Assembly (NCBI RefSeq): GCF_000513195.1 | Contig: NZ_CBVI010000016.1 | Coordinates: 140,469 to 204,468 of the forward strand | Direction: 5' to 3' | Source of the DNA: Bacteroides timonensis | GTDB taxonomy: Bacteria > Bacteroidota > Bacteroidia > Bacteroidales > Bacteroidaceae | DNA: 64,000 bases | Shown here: one piece after another, positions 1 to 9,089 of the stretch | Layout: the number at the start of each line of letters is the position of its first letter | How positions within the stretch are numbered: position 1 is the first letter of the stretch | Program-made: the position numbers and the translations under genes | The notes under the pieces: model-generated | The model's database searches: none | Told to the model about the DNA's origin: nothing | What the model saw: the letters and a program-made list of their open reading frames with translations, nothing else

Positions 1-2078
1 CCATCTTTGGGTTCTTCATACCCGAATGTGATACTCCCGGCGTTCGTAAACTTCATGGCATTACTGATGAAATTATTCAGCACCTGGGTAATTCTGCGCT
101 GGTCAGTGTATAAAAGAAGATCCGGCATAGGCGTCACTGCACATACAGCGACATTCGCATTCGGTTGCCTCATCCTGGCAGCCTGCTCTATTTCAGATAA
201 CATCTTATTTACGTCTATATTTGCATAGACATATTCCAGTGTACCGGCTTCTATCTTTGATAAATCCAAGATGTCATTGATCAGTTGCAACAATATATCA
301 TTATTCTTACTAATGATACTGAGGTATTCTATCCGTTCTTCTTCCGATACATCTTCGGCCAGTATACTCGAAAAACCAACTATTGCATTGAGCGGAGTAC
401 GTATTTCATGGCTCATATTAGCCAGGAAAGCTGATTTTATACGATTGGACTCCTCAGCCTCTTCTTTAGCCAGGCGCAGTTTACGTTCCAGAATCTTCTG
501 GTCTGTAATATCCCAAGCCGTATAGAGAATCCATTTACGTCCATCGGAGAATGAAACTATATTATTATTCTGGAAGGTAAACCGTTCCTCGTTCTTATTC
601 GTAAAGAAACGCCTGGTACCGGATTGGGCAATTCCCGTTCTTACCAATTCTTCATCTTCTTTCCTGATCATCGTTGCAGCCTCAGGCATTATATCGAAAT
701 CAGTTCTTCCAATCGCCTCTTTAGCTGGATATTCAAAGAGCTCTTCAGCCTTTTTATTTATAAAAGTATAACGCATATCATTATCGACATCTTTCACTTT
801 GGCTGCAATAGGAAGCTTATCGAGAATATTTTCAAGCAAATGCAGATGCTCTTGCCACTCCGTTTCTCTCACTTTCTTGATACGCTTGTGCATAAAGTAA
901 AATAGCAGCAGGACAATAGCAGTACCCAATACAATCACAACATAAATAATATTCTTCTGGATAAAACTGGGCGGAACATCACAATAAACCGCATTTTTAG
1001 GAAAGTGATCTAATGCAACTCCCTTGTCAAGCAATGTCTGGTAATTAAGATAGGTATTGGGCGTACCGGCAACAATCGTTTTCGCCCCGTATGTACCATC
1101 TTTTTTCAGTGCACTTCTAATTTCACCGATAACGGTACTTTCCACATCGGAACTGCCTATATAATGTCCACCGGCAAATAAAGCATGAACCCTTGTGAAC
1201 TGGTCAGACAACGAGAATACCGGCTTTTTAACTATACCGGAAATATAAGAATGCATTCTCTCATCAGGATAATATTTCTCAGACAAATTCTGACTGGCTA
1301 CATTCACCCATGAACAGTAAATAATGCCTGTTTCTCGACCAGATCCGCTAATCTCGTGAAGCATCGTTTCTGTATTTGTCTGAGGATAAGTAATAAATTC
1401 CATATCCAAATCAGAAAAGTACTGCTGATGTATTTCTTCTGCTTTTTTCCGAATTAGAGAACAGATAAATCTGTCATCCGATAACAAGACAACCTTTTTC
1501 ATTTCAGGAGTAATCTCCTTCATCAATTCTATGGTTTCTCTAATGCAAACAGGAATATTTATGGCAGTCACATTATACCGTTCCAGCATTTCCGGTGTAG
1601 CGATAATCTGATCTTCAGGTATATATTCACCATTGTAATACTTATTTATATCAGCCGACGTATGCGGCATCGAGTGGCAAATAATTGTAGGTACCCCTTT
1701 CCAGATAGTGTCAAAAAGCGGTTTGCAAACGTACCATCCCGGATCGCCTACAAATATGACGGCTTGGGGAGGAACAGAATATTTATCCTTTAGATAATCA
1801 ACCTTCTGATCTATTTCCTGTTGATTATTGAAATGCCATGTTGTGAGAGTCTCCGAATATACCTTCACCGAATTTTCTTCATTGAATGCCTTTTCTACAG
1901 TTTCAAGCAGATCATAAGCCCATTTCTCACGAAAAGTGGAAGAACTGATAAGAACAATATACTCTTGATCTTTCGTATCAGCCATCGCCTTGGGCGCCAG
2001 AAATAAACAAGCGAAAATAGCAACCGCAAGTATTCGAAATGTCAAAGGGAGATACAGAAGTGTATTCTGATTTGGCAT
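1..2078 (-). CDS. Membrane sensor histidine kinase with ABC-type substrate-binding-like sensor (C-terminus cut by window edge)
   Basis: The reading frame runs on the minus strand from an ATG at 2078 ([10 protein letters not shown]) off the left edge; about 692 codons are visible. A signal peptide ends near residue 33 (APKAMA). Residues ~40-360 form a periplasmic region that reads like an ABC-transporter substrate-binding domain ([20 protein letters not shown]). A transmembrane helix follows at ~372-395, then a PAS domain (~405-530), then HisKA with the phospho-acceptor motif [16 protein letters not shown] near residue 555, and the start of the HATPase domain. The ATP lid and any receiver domain lie outside the window. 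Its kinase half closely resembles the kinase at 31931-33226. A putative -7 box (TAACTTTG, 2131-2138) lies 53 bp upstream. The ligand is unknown. Confidence 0.88.
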   Translation of the reverse strand, partial: MPNQNTLLYLPLTFRILAVAIFACLFLAPKAMADTKDQEYIVLISSSTFREKWAYDLLETVEKAFNEENSVKVYSETLTTWHFNNQQEIDQKVDYLKDKYSVPPQAVIFVGDPGWYVCKPLFDTIWKGVPTIICHSMPHTSADINKYYNGEYIPEDQIIATPEMLERYNVTAINIPVCIRETIELMKEITPEMKKVVLLSDDRFICSLIRKKAEEIHQQYFSDLDMEFITYPQTNTETMLHEISGSGRETGIIYCSWVNVASQNLSEKYYPDERMHSYISGIVKKPVFSLSDQFTRVHALFAGGHYIGSSDVESTVIGEIRSALKKDGTYGAKTIVAGTPNTYLNYQTLLDKGVALDHFPKNAVYCDVPPSFIQKNIIYVVIVLGTAIVLLLFYFMHKRIKKVRETEWQEHLHLLENILDKLPIAAKVKDVDNDMRYTFINKKAEELFEYPAKEAIGRTDFDIMPEAATMIRKEDEELVRTGIAQSGTRRFFTNKNEERFTFQNNNIVSFSDGRKWILYTAWDITDQKILERKLRLAKEEAEESNRIKSAFLANMSHEIRTPLNAIVGFSSILAEDVSEEERIEYLSIISKNNDILLQLINDILDLSKIEAGTLEYVYANIDVNKMLSEIEQAARMRQPNANVAVCAVTPMPDLLLYTDQRRITQVLNNFISNAMKFTNAGSITFGYEEPKD

Positions 2079-2130
2079 ATTGGGTAAATATTAAAATATA
2101 AAATGGCAAAAGCTTCTCAACTATCCTTCG

Positions 2131-2138
2131 CAAAGTTA
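2131..2138 (-). promoter_or_regulatory. Putative -7 box for the kinase gene
   Basis: TAACTTTG on the minus strand matches the Bacteroides -7 consensus TAnnTTTG. I see no clear -33 TTTG at the usual 19-21 bp. Confidence 0.45.
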
Positions 2139-2319
2139 GGAAAAAATAAATGCCTAAGAAATATCCAATGACAAATTTGCATATTACGTTCATTTTTTGT
2201 TGTTTATATCCGTATTAAACATAAGTTGTGATATAAAATAGGGTATGACGTTGATGAAATAGAAAAAATGTCGCATTTATAACTTGAATTCAAGGCTTCA
2301 ATAAAAAGTTGATAGTATC

Positions 2320-2386
2320 TACTCTCACTACCCTCACTTTACAGATAAATCATTAATAATAAAAATATTAAGTGTGAGTGAGAGTA
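2320..2386. repeat. Imperfect inverted repeat with CTCAC units
   Basis: TACTCTCACT at 2320-2329 is exactly complementary to AGTGAGAGTA at 2377-2386; flanking CTCACTTT/AAGTGTGAG extends the arms imperfectly across an AT-rich loop. It lies in the 813-bp gap between the kinase start and the tRNA, where I find no gene. No T-tract follows, so it looks more like a dispersed palindromic repeat than a terminator. Confidence 0.6.
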
Positions 2387-2553
2387 ACTTTTAAGAGTGA
2401 GTGTCTCGTCCTGGTTTTGGTTGACTGGTTTTTATAATTAAGATTACCGCAATTACTTACCCCAAGTATATGGTATTCATTTGTTTTACATCAAGAGTAT
2501 TCCTATCCGGAACTAGGAGAAATATCATTCACCCTTAGGAACAACTGGGTGTC

Positions 2554-2641
2554 AACCAAGATTAACAGGCCTGTTAGCCAAGGTCAATCGGCCTATCAAC
2601 CAAGGTTAACAAGCCGATTAGGCAAGGTTGGTATACAATAG
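2554..2641. repeat. 22-bp-period intergenic array (four units)
   Basis: Units start at 2554, 2576, 2598 and 2620, exactly 22 bp apart, with core AACCAAGRTTAACARGCC and an 11-bp sub-period (CCAAGGTTA then AAGCCGATT). Copies are diverged, about 60-80% alike. No ORF crosses it sensibly. It is one of several 11/22-bp arrays in this window. Confidence 0.75.
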
Positions 2642-2858
2642 AGCTTAAGATACTGATGCAACACAGACCGAGCAAAAGCAAATGATTACCCGGTCTTTGA
2701 ACGATTAATGAAGTGGCACAAGGACTAAAAGTCCTCATACATTAGATAAGCTGAAAGAATAAGAGCTAATAGTTTAACTGAGTTAAAACTCTGAGAATAA
2801 GAGCAGAGCATCTTAGCTTGATCCCAAATCAACGCATTATAAGAAGTAGAAAAGAAAA

Positions 2859-2886
2859 GCGGAGAGAGTTTTTCAACTTTCTCCGC
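2859..2886 (-). terminator. Intrinsic terminator after tRNA-Leu
   Basis: GCGGAGAGAGTT (2859-2870) pairs with 2875-2886 around a 4-nt loop, giving a 12-bp stem with one G-U pair. On the minus strand it is followed by TTTTCTTTTC. It sits 5 bp beyond the tRNA 3' end. Confidence 0.85.
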
Positions 2887-2891
2887 TTCAG

Positions 2892-2975
2892 TACCCAGAC
2901 CCGGGGTCGAACCGGGATGGAAGTGAATCCACTGGTGTTTGAGACCAGCGCGTCTACCGATTCCGCCATCTGGGC
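2892..2975 (-). tRNA. tRNA-Leu(CAA)
   Basis: The minus strand reads GCCCAGATGGCGGAATCGGT at the 5' end, with a 7-bp acceptor stem GCCCAGA/TCTGGGT and discriminator A. The anticodon arm is CTGGT-CTCAAAC-ACCAG, giving anticodon CAA. A long variable arm of class II type follows, then a T arm with GGTTCGACCCC. The length of 84 nt fits leucine tRNA. CCA is not encoded, as the next bases are CTG. Transcribed from its own promoter (3000-3029) and ended by the hairpin at 2859-2886. Confidence 0.97.
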
Positions 2976-2999
2976 ATGCTTGATTTCTCAATTGCGGTG

Positions 3000-3029
3000 C
3001 AAAGATACGGCTTTTTTCTAAACCTGCAA
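3000..3029 (-). promoter_or_regulatory. Promoter of tRNA-Leu
   Basis: On the minus strand TATCTTTG (3000-3007) is a perfect -7 box, with TTG at 3027-3029 as the -33 element and a 19-bp spacer. Start would be just upstream of the tRNA. Confidence 0.8.
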
Positions 3030-3132
3030 TACTTTTCCTAAAAAAAGGAGAAAAAAGTCATAAAACATTCTACAAACATTCCATGTTTCCAAAATATAGT
3101 GTACTTTAGCAGAAACTTTTAAAACAAACGAT

Positions 3133-4218
3133 ATGACAACAAATAAGGATAATTTCTGTGTTATCATGGGTGGAGGTATCGGCAGCCGCTTCTGGCCGTT
3201 TAGTCGAAAAACACTCCCTAAACAGTTTCTGGACTTCTTTGGCACAGGCAGGTCATTACTGCAACAAACCTTCGACCGCTTCAATAAAGTTATTCCCACA
3301 GAGAACATACTTATCGTTACAAACGATTTATACGCAGATCTTGTAAAGGAGCAACTGCCTGAATTGAATCCCGAACAAATTTTGCTGGAGCCTACACGCA
3401 GAAATACTGCTCCGTGTATCGCATGGGCAGCTTATCACATTCGCGCATTAAACCCGAATGCCAATATCGTGGTAGCTCCATCCGATCATTTGATTCTGAA
3501 GGAAGGAGAGTTCCTTGATGCCATCGAAAAAGGCTTGACGTTCGTATCTCAATCAGAAAAGTTGCTGACTCTCGGTATCAAACCGAACCGTCCCGAAACA
3601 GGTTATGGTTACATTCAGATAGCCGAACAAGCAGGAGACAATTTTTACAAGGTGAAAACCTTTACCGAAAAACCTGAACTGGAGTTAGCCAAAGTTTTCG
3701 TAGAAAGCGGAGAATTTTATTGGAACTCCGGCCTCTTCATGTGGAATGTAAACTCTGTCATCAAGGCCGTGGAAGCACTACTTCCCGAACTGGCAAGCAA
3801 ATTGATTCCTGGTAAAGATGTATACGGTACTCCTGCCGAAAAAGCATTCATCGACGAAAATTTCCCTGCATGCCCCAATGTATCCGTCGACTTCGGCATC
3901 ATGGAGAAAGCAGACAATGTATATGTTTCATTAGGAGATTTCGGCTGGTCCGATTTAGGCACATGGGGTTCATTGTATGACTTGTCCCCAAAGGACAAAG
4001 AAGGAAATGTAACCTTGAAGTGTGAGTCTCTAATGTACAACAGTAAAGACAACATCGTGGTGCTCCCACAAAACAAACTCGCCGTTATTGATGGACTGGA
4101 AGGCTATCTCATCGCTGAATCGGACAATGTATTGCTGATTTGCAAGAAGGATGAAGAACATTCTATCCGTAAATATGTAAACGACGCACAGATAAAATTA
4201 GGGGAAGATTACATCTAA
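3133..4218 (+). CDS. manC: Mannose-1-phosphate guanylyltransferase
   Basis: Cytoplasmic enzyme that joins mannose 1-phosphate and GTP to give GDP-mannose, the precursor for GDP-fucose and mannose-containing capsule, LPS or glycoproteins. The N-terminal nucleotidyltransferase signature GGGIGSRFWPFSR lies at residues 13-25, the NTP-binding loop, followed by LPKQF. FTEKPE near residue 177 and the WNSGLFMWN motif are typical of the family. At 361 aa it is the short, single-domain type without the phosphomannose isomerase domain of ~470-aa bifunctional enzymes. It stands alone, with convergent greA-HIT genes downstream and a strong terminator at 4266-4300. A weak -7 match (TACTTTAG, 3102-3109) precedes it. 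Confidence 0.92.
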   Translation: MTTNKDNFCVIMGGGIGSRFWPFSRKTLPKQFLDFFGTGRSLLQQTFDRFNKVIPTENILIVTNDLYADLVKEQLPELNPEQILLEPTRRNTAPCIAWAAYHIRALNPNANIVVAPSDHLILKEGEFLDAIEKGLTFVSQSEKLLTLGIKPNRPETGYGYIQIAEQAGDNFYKVKTFTEKPELELAKVFVESGEFYWNSGLFMWNVNSVIKAVEALLPELASKLIPGKDVYGTPAEKAFIDENFPACPNVSVDFGIMEKADNVYVSLGDFGWSDLGTWGSLYDLSPKDKEGNVTLKCESLMYNSKDNIVVLPQNKLAVIDGLEGYLIAESDNVLLICKKDEEHSIRKYVNDAQIKLGEDYI

Positions 4219-4265
4219 TCGGATATCGGAATTTGAAAGCATAGACTTTCAAACCAGAATAAAGG

Positions 4266-4300
4266 GAACGGGGGCTGAAATGGATTCGGCCCCCGTTCTT
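4266..4300 (+). terminator. Intrinsic terminator after manC
   Basis: GAACGGGGGC (4266-4275) pairs perfectly with GCCCCCGTTC (4289-4298) and is followed by TTATTAT. It lies between convergent genes and may serve both strands. Confidence 0.85.
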
Positions 4301-4325
4301 ATTATAAAAGGAAGGAGTTTTATTT

Positions 4326-4718
4326 TTAGAATGCAGCACGAATCGCTTCGGCAACTGCTTTAAATTCTTCATCAGAAAGTTTCAGCTTTGGATTAGAGAA
4401 CAGCATGTCCGACTCTTTCTGCATAGGAATAAGATGAATGTGCGCATGAGGTACTTCCAGACCAATCACTGCTTCACCTACTTTCTTGCAAGGAAAAGCC
4501 TTCTCAATGGCACGAGCCACCTTCTTGGCGAAAACATGCATTGCTGCCAGATCTTCATCATCCAGATCAAAGATATAATCCACTTCCTGCTTGGGAACGA
4601 CGAGCGTGTGCCCTTTCACCAGCGGATTGATGTCCAGAAATGCAAAGAACTTATCATCCTCCGCCACCTTATAGCTTGGTATTTCACCTGCGATAATTCT
4701 ACTGAATATTGTTGCCAT
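4326..4718 (-). CDS. HIT-family nucleotide-binding hydrolase
   Basis: A 130-aa histidine-triad protein. The catalytic motif HAHIHLIP is at residues 91-98, and the N-terminal FSRIIAGEIPSYKV is typical of the Hint/PKCI branch, which hydrolyses nucleoside phosphoramidates and similar nucleotides. I start at MATIFSRII because that is where family similarity begins; an in-frame ATG 12 codons upstream (4754) runs into the intergenic hairpin. It lies downstream of greA on the same strand with a 53-bp gap that contains a hairpin, so expression may be partly uncoupled. Substrate in the cell is unknown. Confidence 0.9.
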   Translation of the reverse strand: MATIFSRIIAGEIPSYKVAEDDKFFAFLDINPLVKGHTLVVPKQEVDYIFDLDDEDLAAMHVFAKKVARAIEKAFPCKKVGEAVIGLEVPHAHIHLIPMQKESDMLFSNPKLKLSDEEFKAVAEAIRAAF

Positions 4719-4739
4719 AACTTTTATGATATATAAATT

Positions 4740-4767
4740 AAGGCAAGCCCGCATGCGGACCTGCCTT
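4740..4767 (-). terminator. Hairpin between greA and HIT gene
   Basis: AAGGCA and TGCCTT arms enclose a GC-rich inner stem around CGCATGCG, with two mismatches. On the minus strand AATTTATATATC follows. It could partly end greA transcripts ahead of the HIT gene. Confidence 0.6.
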
Positions 4768-4771
4768 TACC

Positions 4772-5236
4772 TTAAAATGAAATGTTCACTACTTCAAGAT
4801 TAACCATGCCCTGCGGCACTTTGATTTCAGCTACATCCCCCACTTTCTTACCAAGTAAACCTTGTGCAATGGGAGTGTTAACAGAAATCTTTCCTTCTTT
4901 CAGATTAGCTTCGCTTTCCGAAACAATGGTATAAATCATCTTCATGCCATTCTTTATGTTCTTCAGTTCCACCTTGTTCAAAATCTGCACGGAATCCGTT
5001 TTCAGCTTGGACTCATCAATAATCTTGGCATCTGCTATAATCGTCTTCAATTTATTGATTTTCATCTCAAGCATGCCCTGCGCCTCTTTGGCGGCATCAT
5101 ACTCTGCATTCTCCGACAGGTCACCTTTGTCACGTGCTTCGGCAATAGCAGCCGAAATCTTAGGACGTTCTACCGTCTCCAATTCTTTCAGTTCGGCCAT
5201 CAATTTCTTGTAGCCTTCTTCTGACATATAAGCCAT
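4772..5236 (-). CDS. greA: Transcription elongation factor GreA
   Basis: Binds RNA polymerase through the secondary channel and stimulates cleavage of backtracked RNA. The 154-aa length is standard. Residues ~1-75 form the antiparallel coiled coil, whose acidic tip DLSENAEYDA (39-48) carries the conserved Asp and Glu that coordinate the catalytic magnesium. The rest is the FKBP-like domain (PIAQGLLGKKVGDVAEIKVP). A -7 box (5335-5342) about 100 bp upstream gives a leader with a small hairpin. First gene of a greA-HIT pair. Confidence 0.97.
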   Translation of the reverse strand: MAYMSEEGYKKLMAELKELETVERPKISAAIAEARDKGDLSENAEYDAAKEAQGMLEMKINKLKTIIADAKIIDESKLKTDSVQILNKVELKNIKNGMKMIYTIVSESEANLKEGKISVNTPIAQGLLGKKVGDVAEIKVPQGMVNLEVVNISF

Positions 5237-5287
5237 ACTTTTTTCCTCCTTTTTAGTTTCTAAATGGTATTATATAACAAAAAAGAA

Positions 5288-5342
5288 TTCCAACATGGTC
5301 AGCATGCTGGAACCCTCTTCCGATTTTTCTTTTGCAAAGATA
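5288..5342 (-). promoter_or_regulatory. greA promoter and leader hairpin
   Basis: TATCTTTG on the minus strand (5335-5342) is a perfect -7 box. Downstream in the leader, TTCCAGCATG and CATGTTGGAA (5288-5312) form a short stem with one mismatch. No function is evident for the hairpin. Confidence 0.6.
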
Positions 5343-5420
5343 GCCTTTTAATTAATGCGTGTCAAGCAAAAATTGCTGCTATGTAACATATTTAAATAAA
5401 AACTTCTAATTTATAACAAG

Positions 5421-6572
5421 TTACAACAGTGCTTTCACCGCAGCGTCCAGGTCTTTTATAGTCTCTCCACGAGCGCTCAACTCACTTTTCCGGTTAATCA
5501 GGAACAGAGAAGGAACCTCCTTAACGTTGTACATAGCGGCCACATTTGAGTAAATTCCATTTGCATCTCTTACAGAAATCCAAGGCAGATTATCAGCCGT
5601 TGTTTTCCAGAAATGCTCGTCAGCATCCAGTGAAACCTGATAGATCACCAGTCCTTGATCTTTATATTTAGTATAAAGGTCATTCAGCAAGAAGTTATGT
5701 GGAGCAGAAGCTGCACTTTGGTAAATAGTAAAGTCCAACAAGACTACTTTACCCTTCAGATCGCTCAACTTATGGGTATTCCCCTTCATATCACGAAGGC
5801 TGATATCGATGATACCGGTTTCGGAAATAACTTCTTCCGGCAACTCCAGAACTTTCTGTTGCGGTGTACGGGTATTCTTCATTCCCTTAATCACAATATT
5901 ATAGAGATTCTTGGAGCGATCTGCATGTGGATAATAATTATTCAGACTGGTGGCAACGGCTGCAAAGCACTTAATATCATCCTTGCTATTCAAAGGATCG
6001 AAGATAAGGTAATTATTCAGTTTCTGGAACAGAGCAAAATAAGCGGCAGCCGTATTGGGAGCTGCAAAAATATATTTAGTTTTCACCTCATCCTTATAAT
6101 CTTTCATCAAGGTAGCCAGTTTTTCTTCAAAAACATCGGCGCCTATCTGATGAGCCTGCATCTTCTTCACTAACTCATTCACCTCATTCTGCAACTGCAC
6201 TTGCTTCAACGTCAATTCCTTTATCTTGGTGCTGTTTGCCGAACCTTCTACCGTATAAGCCGTAGCAAAATCAGTATACGGCGCTTTCAGTCCGATAGTT
6301 TCCGTAGAATCCACAGAGAAATTGATAACCTTGTCGTCCACACGAAGGCGGTAGAACTCCGGAGATACCGGACGTGTTTGTTTGAAACTGAAAGAACCGT
6401 CACCCTTCAACTTTACAGAATCCAAGGGCACGATGCCCTCCAAAGCAGCAGCTTCCAGGTACAGCATTTTACCATCGGCACCTGAAACTTCACCTTCAAC
6501 TTTGAATTTCGGTTCAGAATTACATGCACTTAAAGCCAAAGCGGCAAGTGCAACAAAACAGATCTTTTTCAT
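5421..6572 (-). CDS. Thioredoxin-fold lipoprotein with DUF4369-like N-terminus; CxxC replaced by SxxS
   Basis: A 383-aa predicted lipoprotein. The signal MKKICFVALAALALSAC has a lipobox (LSAC), so the mature protein should be anchored on the periplasmic side of a membrane. I start at this Met (6572), as the 21 residues upstream are outside the signal. The N-terminal ~100 residues read as DUF4369, usual in Bacteroides TlpA/ResA-like proteins. The C-terminal ~130 residues have the thioredoxin fold (VVLLDF, then KEVPSLFLINR with the cis-Pro). Where relatives have WCxxC, this protein has YQSAASAP, so both catalytic cysteines are Ser286 and Ser289. It cannot do thiol-disulfide exchange and more likely binds or scaffolds. 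Divergent from pnp, with its own promoter (6607-6636). Confidence 0.85.
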   Translation of the reverse strand: MKKICFVALAALALSACNSEPKFKVEGEVSGADGKMLYLEAAALEGIVPLDSVKLKGDGSFSFKQTRPVSPEFYRLRVDDKVINFSVDSTETIGLKAPYTDFATAYTVEGSANSTKIKELTLKQVQLQNEVNELVKKMQAHQIGADVFEEKLATLMKDYKDEVKTKYIFAAPNTAAAYFALFQKLNNYLIFDPLNSKDDIKCFAAVATSLNNYYPHADRSKNLYNIVIKGMKNTRTPQQKVLELPEEVISETGIIDISLRDMKGNTHKLSDLKGKVVLLDFTIYQSAASAPHNFLLNDLYTKYKDQGLVIYQVSLDADEHFWKTTADNLPWISVRDANGIYSNVAAMYNVKEVPSLFLINRKSELSARGETIKDLDAAVKALL

Positions 6573-6606
6573 ATTTAGCTTCTTAATTTCTATTAGAAAG
6601 AACGTG

Positions 6607-6636
6607 CAAATATAGTTCTTTTCAAGTTTAGTCAAA
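6607..6636 (-). promoter_or_regulatory. Promoter of the SxxS thioredoxin-fold lipoprotein
   Basis: TATATTTG (6607-6614, minus) is a perfect -7 box; TTTG (6633-6636) serves as -33 with an 18-bp spacer. Confidence 0.7.
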
Positions 6637-6730
6637 GCATTTTCATTGCTTCTTCCACATGGAAACCTAAAAAAATAGTCAATTATAAACTTTTTTATCT
6701 CATTCCCACCTGATTACATGAATTAATATG

Positions 6731-6738
6731 TATCTTTG
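6731..6738 (+). promoter_or_regulatory. -7 box of the pnp promoter
   Basis: TATCTTTG matches the consensus exactly, 39 bp ahead of the pnp ATG. No clear -33 element is seen. Confidence 0.7.
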
Positions 6739-6776
6739 CACGAATTTTGAAAGAAAATATAGATAAAACATTTTTT

Positions 6777-8921
6777 ATGATTAACCCAATTGTTAAGACG
6801 ATCGAGCTCCCTGATGGCAGAACCATCACACTCGAAACGGGAAAGCTGGCAAAACAGGCAGACGGTTCTGTAATGCTTCGTATGGGTAACACCATGCTTC
6901 TTGCTACTGTTTGTGCCGCTAAGGACGCAGTTCCCGGAACAGATTTCATGCCGTTACAGGTAGAGTACAAAGAAAAATTCTCCGCATCTGGACGTTTTCC
7001 CGGCGGTTTCACCAAGCGTGAAGGACGCGCTTCGGATTATGAAATCCTGACCTGCCGCCTTGTTGACCGTGCTCTCCGCCCCTTATTCCCCGATAATTAT
7101 CACGCAGAGGTATATGTAAACATCATCCTCTATTCCGCCGACGGTATTGATATACCGGACGCACTGGCAGGGCTTGCCGCTTCTGCCGCCCTCGCAGTTT
7201 CAGATATTCCTTTCAACGGACCTATTTCCGAAGTACGCGTAGCACGCATCGACGGACAGTTCGTTATCAACCCTACTTTCGATCAACTGGAAAAAGCCGA
7301 CATGGACCTCATGGTGGGTGCTACTTACGAAAACATCATGATGGTAGAAGGTGAAATGAGTGAAGTTTCCGAACTTGACTTGCTGAACGCCATGAAAGCA
7401 GCCCACGAAGCAATCAAAGTGCAATGCCAGGCTCAGAAAGAACTGGCAGAGGCTGTTGGTTCTACCGTAAAACGCGAATATTGCCACGAAGTAAACGATG
7501 AAGAACTGCGTAAAGCCGTTCACGAAGCTTGCTACGCAAAGGCTTATGCCATCGCCGCTTCCGGCAACAAAAATAAACATGAACGCATGGACGCTTTCGA
7601 TGCTATTCGCGAAGAGTTCAAAGCACAGTTCAGCGAAGAAGAGCTGGCAGAAAAAGCAGCACTGATCGACCGCTACTACCACGATGTAGAAAAAGAGGCT
7701 ATGCGCCGCAGCATTCTGGACGAAGGTAAACGCCTTGACGGACGTAAGACTGACGAGATCCGTCCTATCTGGAGTGAAATCAACTACCTGCCCGGACCTC
7801 ATGGCTCTGCTATCTTCACTCGCGGTGAAACTCAATCCTTGTCTACCGTTACCCTCGGTACAAAACTGGATGAGAAGATTATCGACAACGTACTGGAACA
7901 TGGCAAAGAACGTTTCCTGTTGCACTATAACTTCCCTCCGTTCTCTACCGGAGAAGCCAAGGCACAACGTGGCGTAGGCCGTCGTGAAGTCGGTCACGGA
8001 CATTTAGCTTGGCGTGCACTGAAAGGACAAATTCCTGCTGACTACCCGTATGTAGTGCGCGTAGTATCCGATATTCTTGAATCTAACGGTTCTTCTTCTA
8101 TGGCTACCGTATGTGCCGGAACACTGGCATTGATGGATGCAGGTGTGAAGATCAAACAACCGGTATCAGGTATCGCTATGGGATTGATCAAGAATCCGGG
8201 CGAAGACAAATATGCTGTATTGTCCGACATCCTTGGTGATGAAGACCACTTGGGCGACATGGACTTCAAAGTGACAGGAACCAAGAATGGTATCACCGCT
8301 ACTCAGATGGATATCAAGGTAGACGGTCTGTCATTCGAAATCCTGGAACGCGCTTTGAACCAGGCTAAAGAAGGACGTATGCACATCCTTGGTAAGATTC
8401 TGGAAACTATCCAAGAACCACGCGAAGAACTGAAACCTCATGCTCCGCGCATCGAAACGATGACTATACCTAAAGAGTTTATCGGTGCAGTAATCGGCCC
8501 TGGTGGTAAGATCATCCAAGGTATGCAGGAAGAGACCGGTGCTACAATCACTATCGAAGAAGTAGACAACATCGGAAGAATAGAAATCTCCGGAACTAAC
8601 AAGAAGAGCATTGATGACGCTATGCGTCTTATCAAGGGCATCGTTGCCGTACCGGAAGTTGGCGAAGTATACAAAGGTAAAGTACGTTCTGTAATGCCTT
8701 ATGGTGCTTTTGTTGAGTTCCTGCCGGGTAAAGACGGTTTGTTGCACATCTCTGAAATCGACTGGAAACGTCTGGAAACAGTAGAAGAGGCCGGTATCAA
8801 GGAAGGTGATGAAATCGAAGTGAAACTGCTTGATATTGATCCGAAGACCGGTAAATTCAAACTTTCCCGCAAAGTATTGCTTCCGAGACCGGAAAGACAA
8901 GAAAGACCTGAAAAGAAATAA
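6777..8921 (+). CDS. pnp: Polyribonucleotide nucleotidyltransferase (PNPase)
   Basis: Degrades RNA 3' to 5' using phosphate and releasing nucleoside diphosphates; can also add tails. It acts as a trimer in the cytoplasm. The start [15 protein letters not shown] (6777) is chosen over an in-frame Met ten codons upstream because it follows the -7 box at a normal leader length and matches the family N-terminus. 714 aa: two RNase PH-like cores (~1-140 with [17 protein letters not shown], and ~310-470), a KH domain ([19 protein letters not shown], ~565-625) and an S1 domain ([20 protein letters not shown], ~640-705). Monocistronic, ending in a strong terminator. Confidence 0.98.
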   Translation: MINPIVKTIELPDGRTITLETGKLAKQADGSVMLRMGNTMLLATVCAAKDAVPGTDFMPLQVEYKEKFSASGRFPGGFTKREGRASDYEILTCRLVDRALRPLFPDNYHAEVYVNIILYSADGIDIPDALAGLAASAALAVSDIPFNGPISEVRVARIDGQFVINPTFDQLEKADMDLMVGATYENIMMVEGEMSEVSELDLLNAMKAAHEAIKVQCQAQKELAEAVGSTVKREYCHEVNDEELRKAVHEACYAKAYAIAASGNKNKHERMDAFDAIREEFKAQFSEEELAEKAALIDRYYHDVEKEAMRRSILDEGKRLDGRKTDEIRPIWSEINYLPGPHGSAIFTRGETQSLSTVTLGTKLDEKIIDNVLEHGKERFLLHYNFPPFSTGEAKAQRGVGRREVGHGHLAWRALKGQIPADYPYVVRVVSDILESNGSSSMATVCAGTLALMDAGVKIKQPVSGIAMGLIKNPGEDKYAVLSDILGDEDHLGDMDFKVTGTKNGITATQMDIKVDGLSFEILERALNQAKEGRMHILGKILETIQEPREELKPHAPRIETMTIPKEFIGAVIGPGGKIIQGMQEETGATITIEEVDNIGRIEISGTNKKSIDDAMRLIKGIVAVPEVGEVYKGKVRSVMPYGAFVEFLPGKDGLLHISEIDWKRLETVEEAGIKEGDEIEVKLLDIDPKTGKFKLSRKVLLPRPERQERPEKK

Positions 8922-8946
8922 GAAACACCTTATTCTTCAGTATATA

Positions 8947-8979
8947 AAGCCCGACGGAAACCCGCCGGGCTTTCTTTTT
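8947..8979 (+). terminator. pnp intrinsic terminator
   Basis: AAAGCCCG...CGGGCTTT stem with an inner ACGG/CCGC segment and AAAC loop, followed by CTTTTT. Confidence 0.88.
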
Positions 8980-9016
8980 GTAAAAAAGGAAGCGAAAAAC
9001 CAGAAAAACCTTTTCA

Positions 9017-9024
9017 TACTTTTG
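9017..9024 (+). promoter_or_regulatory. -7 box ahead of the ECF sigma gene
   Basis: TACTTTTG fits TAnnTTTG, about 65-90 bp upstream of the sigma-factor start. Confidence 0.55.
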
Positions 9025-9089
9025 CGTATTCCAAAAAGATTATGTTACTTTACCCTATAAACCTTAAATAAGAGAGATTATATTTAAAA

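Noticed and set aside
2725..2991. 88-aa minus-strand ORF (PDGGIGRRAGLKHQWIHFHP...)
   Set aside because: It is a translation of the tRNA-Leu gene, a well-known artefact.
7200..8003. 267-aa minus-strand ORF opposite pnp
   Set aside because: Antisense shadow of a highly conserved gene with strong codon bias; Phe/Cys-rich composition is typical of shadows.
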